Origin: CAZRIP01 sp964600165
GTDB taxonomy: Bacteria; Elusimicrobiota; Elusimicrobia; UBA1565; UBA9628
Direction of reading: 5' to 3'
DNA length: 19,890 bases
NCBI GenBank assembly: GCA_964600165.1
Contig: CAZRIP010000076.1
Span: 1 to 19,890 of the forward strand
Shown: piece by piece, positions 13,850-19,890 of the stretch
Position numbering within the stretch: the first letter of the stretch is position 1
Layout of the letters: every line of letters starts with the position of its first letter
Notes under the pieces: generated by a model
What the model was told of the DNA's origin: nothing
The model's input: only the letters and a program-made list of their open reading frames with translations
The model's database searches: none
Translations under genes and position numbers: made by a program

Positions 13850-15867
13850 AGAGGCTCTCCGCGCTTAGGCCCAGCGAGCGCCTCGAGGGGCTCGGCCGCC
13901 GCTTCAAGACCCCGTATATCGTCGAGTACGAGCTCGACGGCTTTCGCGCGCTCTACTTCGCGGAGCTCCTGACCGAGCTGGAGTCCCGCCGCGAGGCGCG
14001 CACGGCCGAGGAGCTCGCTTGGCGGGGGCGGCTGCGCCGCCTGAGCGGCGATCCGACCGGGGCCGTCGAGGATTATCAGCGGGCGCTCGATTTGAAGCCC
14101 GATCACGCCCCGGCGCTCGCTTGGCTCGGCGAGGCCGGCTTGGGCCGCCCCGAGGCGGTGGAGACGCTGACGCGGGCCATCGAGGCCGACCCGCGCTTCG
14201 CCTGGTCTTATCTCTATCGCGGCGCGGCGCTTTTGCTCGCCGACGAGCGGAAGAGCGCGGCCCGGGACTTCGCGCGCTTCAATAAGCTCGAAAGTACTTC
14301 CGCGCTCGGTCAGATCATGGCCGGGCTGGCCGAGGGCAAGGGTCGCGCGGCGGCCGCGCGCTTCGCCGCGGCGGCCAAGCTCAACCCCGCGTGCTCAGCG
14401 GCGCATTTTCTCCAAAGCCGGGCGGAGCTCGACCCCGCGGCCGCGGCCCGCGCCTGCGAGCGCGCGCTCGACGCCGATCCGGCCTACGCCTTCATCGCGT
14501 TGTCGAAGAACCGGGGCTTCCGCAGCTGGCCCGCCTTTCTCGACTGGCTGCGGGCTTTCGCTTTCGACGAGCCCGAGCGCGCCGCGTTCTATTATCGCGA
14601 CGAGGACATCCACTACGCGCCGTATCCCTACGAGGAGTACGCCGACGCGCAGGCGCTGCTCGAGCGGCGGCCCGGAAAAGCCTACGCGCACGCGATCCTC
14701 GGCCGCTGCGCGCTGCGCTGCCCGCCGGAGCGCGCCCTGCAAGAGTCGGGCCGCCGCGCGCTCGACCGCGCCGTGAAGCTCTCGCCGCGCAGCGGCTGGA
14801 TCTACGCCTGGCGCGGCATGGCGTTCGTCCGGACCGATAAAGGCGCCGGCGCGCTGCCCGATCTCGACGAATGCCTTCGTCGCCAGCCTTACTATCATCG
14901 CGCCTACGCTTGGAAGGGCGCGCTGCTGCGCAAGCTCGGCCGCGCCGAGGAGGCGCTGGCGCCGCTCGACCGCTCGATCCGCATGGACGAGCAGTACCCG
15001 TTCGCCGCGCACGAGCGAAGTCTCGCGCGCCGGCTGCGCGGAGATTGGCTCGGCGCCGCGGCCGACCTCGACCGCGCCTTCGCCCAGGATCATCGCTACG
15101 GCTGGGTCTTTGCCACCGGCCGCGAGGTCTCGCCCGAGGCGCTCGACGCGGGCCTAGCCGAGCTCGCCAAGGCGCTCGGGGCCAAGCCGCGCTCGCCGTC
15201 TCTCTGGTGCTGGCGCGGGCAGCTGCTGCTGGCCAGGCGCCAAGTCTCCGAGGCGATCCGGGACTTCGAACGCGCGATCGCGCTCGACCCGCACCACGGC
15301 CTGGCCCACGGCTGGTGCGGCAAGGCCGTCCTCGAGAGCGGCATGCCGGAGCGGGCCGCCGGGCTGCTCGCGCGCGCCGCCGCGCTCGCGCCCGAGGCGG
15401 CGATCTTCCGGAGCTGGCGGGCCGAGGCGGAGTTCCGCGCCGGCCGTCGCGCCGCGGCCTTCAGGATCCTCGACGAGCTGATCGAGGAGAAGCCGCGGCG
15501 GCATCCGAAGACGATCTGGTGGGCTTACGCGCAGCGCGCGGGCTTTCGGCTGGAGCTCGGCCGGGCGCGAGAGGCGCTGCGCGACGTCGGCGTGGTCGCG
15601 CGCTTCGCCGGGCGCCGCGTGGAGAACCACTACCTGTCCGCGCGCGCGCGCTTGGCGCTGAGCGATCTGCCCGGCGCCGAAAAGGCGATCGAGCGCGCGA
15701 TCAAGGTCTCGCCCCACCTGGGACGCGCTTATCTTCTAAGAGCCGAGATCCGCCGCCGTCAGGGACGCTTCGACGACGTCGTCGCGGACTATCGCCTCGT
15801 CAAGGAGCGTTTCGCGCACCTGCTCAACGAGGACGAGCGGGGCGAAGTGGAGAGGCTGCTCGCGTGA
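13846..15867 (+). CDS. TPR repeat protein, first of a paralogous pair
   Basis: The protein has 673 residues from ATG 13846 (ATGA overlap, GGAGG at 13831-13835). A non-repeat head (LSALRPSERLEGLGRRFK, YELDGFRALYFAELL) leads into TPR repeats. A mid-protein insert with FRSWPAFLDWLRAFAFDEPE and an aromatic patch (YYRDEDIHYAPYPYEEY) separates two TPR blocks, and the end has VADYRLVKERFAHLLNEDER. The same order is found in the protein at 16618-18666, so the two are duplicates set on either side of the exported Cys-rich protein. There is no signal peptide; a cytoplasmic scaffold is likely. Which partner it binds cannot be read from the sequence. Confidence 0.9.
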   Translation: MKRLSALRPSERLEGLGRRFKTPYIVEYELDGFRALYFAELLTELESRREARTAEELAWRGRLRRLSGDPTGAVEDYQRALDLKPDHAPALAWLGEAGLGRPEAVETLTRAIEADPRFAWSYLYRGAALLLADERKSAARDFARFNKLESTSALGQIMAGLAEGKGRAAAARFAAAAKLNPACSAAHFLQSRAELDPAAAARACERALDADPAYAFIALSKNRGFRSWPAFLDWLRAFAFDEPERAAFYYRDEDIHYAPYPYEEYADAQALLERRPGKAYAHAILGRCALRCPPERALQESGRRALDRAVKLSPRSGWIYAWRGMAFVRTDKGAGALPDLDECLRRQPYYHRAYAWKGALLRKLGRAEEALAPLDRSIRMDEQYPFAAHERSLARRLRGDWLGAAADLDRAFAQDHRYGWVFATGREVSPEALDAGLAELAKALGAKPRSPSLWCWRGQLLLARRQVSEAIRDFERAIALDPHHGLAHGWCGKAVLESGMPERAAGLLARAAALAPEAAIFRSWRAEAEFRAGRRAAAFRILDELIEEKPRRHPKTIWWAYAQRAGFRLELGRAREALRDVGVVARFAGRRVENHYLSARARLALSDLPGAEKAIERAIKVSPHLGRAYLLRAEIRRRQGRFDDVVADYRLVKERFAHLLNEDERGEVERLLA

Positions 15868-16631
15868 GCGCGCTCGTCTTGGCCGTCGCGCTATCCACGC
15901 GCGTGGCCGCCGCCGCGACCGCCGACGCGGAGACGCGATGCGCGGAGAGCTTCACCGCCGAGAAATTGCTCAGGAGCCGGCCGGCCGACAACGAGAACGG
16001 CGCGCTCTTCGACTACGCGACCTGCGCGCAGCTCACCGGCGGCGCGGGGACCTCGCTTTGCCCGTATCTGCCGGGCGGGCCGGAGTCGAAGATCCCGCTC
16101 TCGGAGGCGCCCCGGACCTACAGCTACGTCGACTCGAAAGGCCGCGTCGAGCTCGAGTCGGAATACGAGATCTGCGCGACGAAGGCTCCGGGTTACGCCT
16201 TCTTGGGCGGGGTGCTGCGAGGCGCGCCGAGGTCCGAGCTCGTGCCGCTGATGAGGACGTTGATGAAGGGCGCCACGGAGCTCACCGCGGAGGACGGCGT
16301 CGACGGCGCGCTCGAGATCTACCAAAAGGGCCGGGTCGAGACCGCGCGCATTCCGAAGGCGGTGTTGAACGTCGGATTCTTCCATTTTCTGGCGGGCGTC
16401 AAGGCGTGCTCCCATGTCAAGATCGCCAAGGTGCGCGGCGAATGCGTGGCCAAGGCCCGCGCGCTCGAGGCGCTCAAAACGCGCGACGCCCGGCGTTGCG
16501 CCGAAGGCGACGTCATGTGCCGGACCCTCGTCGCCGGGGAGCCCGCCTGCCGCGAGGTCGGCCTCGAGGCGGTGCGGCGCTTTTGCCGCCGGAAGTTCGG
16601 CGTGGAGCTCGAGACCCATGACCTGCGCTGA
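15864..16631 (+). CDS. Small exported protein with ten Cys, unknown family
   Basis: The protein has 255 residues from GTG 15864 (GTGA overlap, GGAGAGG at 15849-15855). The N-terminus SALVLAVALSTRVAAAATADA looks like a signal peptide with possible cleavage after an Ala near residues 18-22, though the first residues lack the usual positive charge. Ten Cys follow the putative signal: 26, 54, 66, 104, 182, 194, 212, 219, 229 and 241, an even number that fits disulfides outside the cytoplasm. No CxxC thioredoxin motif or lipobox is seen. It is the only non-TPR gene after the halogenase-like gene and the only exported protein in the window. It sits between two duplicated TPR genes and overlaps both. 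I do not recognise the family; handling of the finished product outside the cytoplasm is a guess. Confidence 0.85.
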   Translation: MSALVLAVALSTRVAAAATADAETRCAESFTAEKLLRSRPADNENGALFDYATCAQLTGGAGTSLCPYLPGGPESKIPLSEAPRTYSYVDSKGRVELESEYEICATKAPGYAFLGGVLRGAPRSELVPLMRTLMKGATELTAEDGVDGALEIYQKGRVETARIPKAVLNVGFFHFLAGVKACSHVKIAKVRGECVAKARALEALKTRDARRCAEGDVMCRTLVAGEPACREVGLEAVRRFCRRKFGVELETHDLR

Positions 16632-18666
16632 GATCAAGAAGGCCCTCGAGTCGCTCGGCCACGAGCGCCGGCTCGAGCGGATCAGCGAGCTCTACGGCCT
16701 GCCGCACGCGCCGGAGTTCGAGCTCTCGTATTTCAAGGAGCTCTACCGGCCCGAGCTGACCGCGCTGCGCGACGCGGCCGAGGCTTGGGGCGACGACGCG
16801 CCCGCGGAGGCGCTGGCCTGGCGCGGTCGCCTGCGCCGGCTTTTCGGCGACCTGCCCGGCGCGGCCGAAAGCCTCAAGGAGGCGCTCGACAAGGACCCGC
16901 GCGCGGCTCTCGCGCAGGCGTGGCTCGGAGAGCTCGATTTGACCGCGCCCGCCGCCCTCGAGTGCCTCGACCGCGCGCTCGCGCTCGACGCGCGGCTCTC
17001 GTGCGCCAGGCTTTATCGCGGGGCGGCCTTGTTGTCGCGGGGCCGCGACGGCGAGGCGGCGCGCGATCTTTCCGCGGCGCTCGCGCTCGGCGCCGACGAA
17101 GGCTTGACGAACCTGCTGCTCGGCGTCGCCTTCGAGCGGCGAGGCTTGCGCGCCAAGGCGGCGAAGGCCTACGCGGCGGCGGCGGCGGCGCATCCGGCCT
17201 GCTCGGCGGCTTACCTCGCGCTCAGCCGCTGCTCGGACGACCCGAAAAAAGAGGCTTTGTTCTTCCGCAAGGCTTACGACGTGAGCCCGGTGCTCGGCTT
17301 CATCACGCTGCAGATCCACCGCACGCTCAAGATCGAGTCTCCGGCCTACGTCCGGCGGATCCGCGCCTTCGCCTTCCGCGACCCGGAGAAGGTCGGGGCT
17401 TACTATCGCAGGGAGGCCACGCAGTCGCACTTCTCGCACTTCCCGGCGGAAGACTACGAGTTCGTGGAAAAGCTCGCGGCCGAGAACCCGGACATCCCGT
17501 GGGTCCAGGCGTTCTTCGGGCGGGCGGCCTGCTACACGCCGGACGGCATGCCCGAGGGCGTGCGCCGGCTCTCCCGCGCGATCGAGCTTTCGCCCGGCTG
17601 CGGCTGGTTCTACGCCTGGCGCGCCAACGCGCTGCGCGTCTTGGGCCGCTACGACGAGGCCCTGGCCGATTTCGCCTCGTCGATGCGGCTCCAGCCGTTC
17701 TATCACCGCGCTTACGTCTGGCGCGGCTCGCTGCTGCGCAAGCTCGGCCGCTACCGCGAGGCGCTCGCCGACCTCGACCGCGCCGTCGCGATGGACCCTT
17801 ATTACAGCCTGACCTATTTCGAGCGCTTCTCGGCCCTGCGCGGCCTCGGCGATCCGGCTTCGGCGGCGGCGGACCTCGACCGCGCGTTCGCGCTCGACCA
17901 CCGCTACAGCTGGGCCTTCCGCACCGGAGGCGAGCCGACGCCGCGGGACCGCGACCGCGGCCTCGAGGAGCTCGACGCCGCGATCCTGCGCGAGCCCGGC
18001 GTGACCTCGCTGCGCGTCTGGCGCGGCCAGCTCCAGCTCGAACGCCGGCGTTTTTCCGACGCGCTCAAAGACCTGGAAGCCGCGACGCGGCTCGACCCTT
18101 GGCACGCGCTCGCTTTCGGCTGGCACGGCTGCGCGCTGCTCCAAACCGGCCAGGCCGAGGCCGCGCGCGAGCGCCTGCGGCGCGCGCTGAAGCTCGACGC
18201 GGGGTTTTGGATCTGCTACCGCTGGCTCGCCGAGGCCGAGCGGGCCTTGGGCCGCCCCGCCGCCTCGCGCGCCGTGCTGCGCGGCGTGCTCGCGCGGAAG
18301 CCGAAGACGCCGTGGGTTTATCTCGAGCTGGCGCGCCTGGACCTGGCCGCGGCCAAGCCGCGCGAGGCGATCGCCAAGCTCGAGCGCGCGCTGCTCTTGG
18401 ACGGCAAGTACCCCGAGGCGTATCTCGAGCTCGCGCAGGCGCGCCTGGCGCTCGGTCAGACGGCGCTCGCGCTCGCCGCCGTCGAGAAGGCCGCCGGCAT
18501 CGCGCCGAACCTGGGCCGGGTCTTCCTCGTTCGAGCAAGCGTCCATGAACGCGCCGGGCGCGCGCCGGAGATGGTCGCCGACTATCGGCGGGTGCTCGAG
18601 GAGTTCCCGTATCTCTTCAATCCGGAGCAGCGCCGCGCGGCGGAGGCCGTCCTTGCCGCGGCTTGA
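16618..18666 (+). CDS. TPR repeat protein, second of a paralogous pair
   Basis: The protein has 682 residues from ATG 16618, which overlaps the exported protein by 14 bp, with GGAG at 16604-16607. It has the same plan as the protein at 13846-15867: a head with ERLERISELYG and FELSYFKELY, then LAWRGRLRRLFGD (LAWRGRLRRLSGD in the partner), a mid insert with VRRIRAFAFRDPEKVGAYYRRE and an aromatic stretch (SHFSHFPAEDYEF), FYAWRANALRVLGRYDEALADF, a TGGEPTP segment matching TGREVSP, and an end with MVADYRRVLEEFPYLFNPEQR. These shared non-repeat segments show true duplication rather than general TPR similarity. A cytoplasmic scaffold is likely; its ligand is unknown. Confidence 0.9.
   Translation: MTCAEIKKALESLGHERRLERISELYGLPHAPEFELSYFKELYRPELTALRDAAEAWGDDAPAEALAWRGRLRRLFGDLPGAAESLKEALDKDPRAALAQAWLGELDLTAPAALECLDRALALDARLSCARLYRGAALLSRGRDGEAARDLSAALALGADEGLTNLLLGVAFERRGLRAKAAKAYAAAAAAHPACSAAYLALSRCSDDPKKEALFFRKAYDVSPVLGFITLQIHRTLKIESPAYVRRIRAFAFRDPEKVGAYYRREATQSHFSHFPAEDYEFVEKLAAENPDIPWVQAFFGRAACYTPDGMPEGVRRLSRAIELSPGCGWFYAWRANALRVLGRYDEALADFASSMRLQPFYHRAYVWRGSLLRKLGRYREALADLDRAVAMDPYYSLTYFERFSALRGLGDPASAAADLDRAFALDHRYSWAFRTGGEPTPRDRDRGLEELDAAILREPGVTSLRVWRGQLQLERRRFSDALKDLEAATRLDPWHALAFGWHGCALLQTGQAEAARERLRRALKLDAGFWICYRWLAEAERALGRPAASRAVLRGVLARKPKTPWVYLELARLDLAAAKPREAIAKLERALLLDGKYPEAYLELAQARLALGQTALALAAVEKAAGIAPNLGRVFLVRASVHERAGRAPEMVADYRRVLEEFPYLFNPEQRRAAEAVLAAA
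18642..18646 (+). promoter_or_regulatory. Ribosome-binding site supporting a TTG start at 18653
   Basis: GGAGG is 6 nt before TTG 18653, the same spacing as at 7898 and 10722. It supports a 14-bp overlap with the preceding gene. Confidence 0.65.
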
Positions 18667-19890
18667 CCCGCTCGACGCGCTGCTCGCGCCCGATTCGCAG
18701 GCGCCGTGCGCTCAGGCGTTCCGCGGTCTGATCGCGCACGCGCTGCTCTTCTATAAGCAAAATAATTTGAGATCCCGCGCGGAGCTGCTCGCCGTCGGAA
18801 AAGACTTCAAGCTGACCCGGGCCCCGCTGAGCCGCCGGATACATACTATGGGCGCCCATAGTATGTGCGCGCGGCGATGCGTCAAAGGACTGCTCGAGCT
18901 CGAGCGCTATTGGGGCTCGCTGCGCTTGAGCGAGAAAGCCGTCGCCGATTTCCGCCGGGCCGCCGAGCTCGCGCCCGAGAGCCCGTGGCCGCATTTCCTG
19001 CTCGGCATGGCGCTCGAGATGCGGCGCCGCTACGCCGAAGGCATCCGCGCGCTCGACGAAGCCGTCGCGCTGCGGCCGCGCTGGGCCTGGCCGCGGATCG
19101 TCCGGGGCATTTGCCTCTGGTATCTCGCGGAGTTCCGGGCCGCGAAGCGCGACTTCGAGAAAGCCGCGCGCCTCGAGCCGGAGAGCGACTTGCCGCTGCT
19201 TTTCCTGGGGCGCGTGAAGGCCGACCTGCGCGACCGCACGCTCATCAAGGACCTCGACCGCGCCCTCGCGCTGTCGCCGCGCTCGGGTTTCGCGCTGTCC
19301 TGGCGCGGCCGCGCCTTTTTCGTCATCAACAAGACGCCGAAGGCGCTGTCCGACCTCGAGCGCTCGATCCGCGTCTTACCGGACTACGACCGCGGCTGGT
19401 CCTGGCTCGGCGTCTCCTACGTCGAGCTCGGACGCTTCAAAGAGGCCGTCCCGCTGCTCGAAAAGGCCGCGTCCCTCAACCCGTATTATCCCACGACGCT
19501 CTATCCGCTCGCGCGCGCCCTCGGCCGGCTCGGCCGCTGGGACGAGGCGGGGCGCCGCTTGAAGGAGGCGGCCGCGATCGACCGCCACGGCGTGTGGGTG
19601 GAGCATCGCATCAGCATGAGCCACCCGAACCCCGCTTGCCTGCGCTCGGTGTTCGACCTGTCGGCCTTCATCGCGCGCCGCCCGCGCGCCGCCTGGGCCT
19701 GGGCGTGGCGCGGCCAGACCGAGCTTCTGCTGCGCAACTACGCGAAGGCTTTATCCGACCTCGACCGAGCCCTCGCTCTCGCCCCGGACGACGCCTGGGC
19801 GCGGACGTGGAAGGGGGAGGCTCTGCGGCGGCTCGGCCGCTGCCGCGAGGCCGCCGTCGAGCTCGAGCGCGCCCTGGAGCTCGACCCCTC
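18653..19890 (+). CDS. TPR repeat protein, 3' end beyond the window
   Basis: The frame is open from TTG 18653 to the right edge (412 complete codons). After an N-terminal segment (PRLDPLDALLAPDSQ, GLIAHALLFYKQNN) and the palindrome-encoded IHTMGAHSMC at 63-72, TPR repeats run to the end: LSEKAVADFRRAAELAPES, SWRGRAFFVINKTPKALSDL, SWLGVSYVELGRFKEAVPLL, AWAWRGQTELLLRNYAKALSDL. The TTG start rests on the ribosome-binding site and the overlap pattern; ATG 18848 or 18863, inside the palindrome, would drop the head. Third codon positions before the palindrome are still mostly G or C, which favours the longer form. It extends the scaffold series; no enzyme domain is visible yet, but one could be fused beyond the edge as in two other genes here. 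Confidence 0.83.
   Translation, partial: MPRLDPLDALLAPDSQAPCAQAFRGLIAHALLFYKQNNLRSRAELLAVGKDFKLTRAPLSRRIHTMGAHSMCARRCVKGLLELERYWGSLRLSEKAVADFRRAAELAPESPWPHFLLGMALEMRRRYAEGIRALDEAVALRPRWAWPRIVRGICLWYLAEFRAAKRDFEKAARLEPESDLPLLFLGRVKADLRDRTLIKDLDRALALSPRSGFALSWRGRAFFVINKTPKALSDLERSIRVLPDYDRGWSWLGVSYVELGRFKEAVPLLEKAASLNPYYPTTLYPLARALGRLGRWDEAGRRLKEAAAIDRHGVWVEHRISMSHPNPACLRSVFDLSAFIARRPRAAWAWAWRGQTELLLRNYAKALSDLDRALALAPDDAWARTWKGEALRRLGRCREAAVELERALELDP
18841..18866. repeat. 26-base perfect palindrome in the last TPR gene
   Basis: The left arm is ACATACTATGGGC (18841-18853), followed at once by its exact reverse complement. It is AT-rich compared with everything around it and sits just before the TPR repeats begin. 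It is in frame, encoding about residues 63-72 (IHTMGAHSMC), and holds two ATG codons. Foreign composition and perfect symmetry suggest a recent insertion. It is not followed by a T run and lies inside a gene, so it is not a terminator. Confidence 0.9.

Larger units (their letters stand above)
1..19890 (+). other. Single-strand string of overlapping genes, probable operon
   Basis: All 13 genes point the same way. Apart from the 27-bp gap at 105-131, each gene starts inside the previous one, with overlaps of 23, 16, 4, 4, 11, 11, 4, 4, 4, 14 and 14 bp in order. No stretch over 300 bp lacks a gene. No promoter or terminator is apparent, and both ends are open, so the transcription unit is larger than the window. 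No regulator gene is visible. Confidence 0.8.

Overview
The window is one string of 13 same-strand (+) genes from a very GC-rich bacterium, with G or C at most third codon positions. Eleven of the 12 gene junctions inside it are overlaps (4 to 23 bp), and the other is a 27-bp gap. Ribosome-binding sites lie inside the end of the preceding gene. I see no promoter, terminator, RNA gene, transposase or CRISPR array, so this is probably the inside of one long operon that continues past both ends. The host cannot be named from this sequence. Stacked TPR and radical SAM genes at high GC recall uncultivated lineages such as Elusimicrobiota or Myxococcota, but that is a weak inference.

Region 1 (1-131): the 3' end of a gene whose product ends in seven Ser-His-Gly triplets, a Ser-His-Cys, and a Cys-rich tail with one Trp (CRGGWCCPRC). 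The 18-bp DNA repeat uses unrelated Ser codons (TCG and AGC) yet keeps a three-residue protein period, which argues that this frame is the coding one. It looks like the core of a ribosomally made, post-translationally modified peptide (RiPP) precursor of the His-Xaa-Ser repeat kind.

Region 2 (132-7908): five radical SAM domains in four stand-alone genes and one fusion. Two (132-1256 and 6901-7908) resemble each other; one (1234-2349) has a fuller SPASM-like Cys set; two more (the C-terminus of 2334-5969, and 5966-6904) form a pair sharing a GGEV motif and a CxxCx5C tail. The 2334-5969 gene places about 880 residues, mostly TPR repeats, in front of its radical SAM domain.

Region 3 (7898-10732): a TPR array fused to a flavin-dependent halogenase-like domain, with the FAD-binding GGGPAG, a candidate catalytic Lys, WFWYIP, and a VDPILSSGV segment all visible.

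Region 4 (10722-19890): four complete TPR proteins, a fifth that runs off the window, and one small exported protein with ten Cys. TPR sequence makes up roughly 60% of the window. Several arrays are recognisable paralogs.

Working model (inference): the His-Gly-Ser/Cys/Trp peptide is modified by several radical SAM enzymes and possibly halogenated on Trp, with the large TPR proteins and fused TPR arrays acting as docking scaffolds. The precursor's start, its leader, and any exporter or protease are not in the window. Three perfect palindromes (15, 30 and 26 bp), each of different sequence, lie in frame in the N-terminal or linker parts of three of these genes and look like inserted mini-elements.
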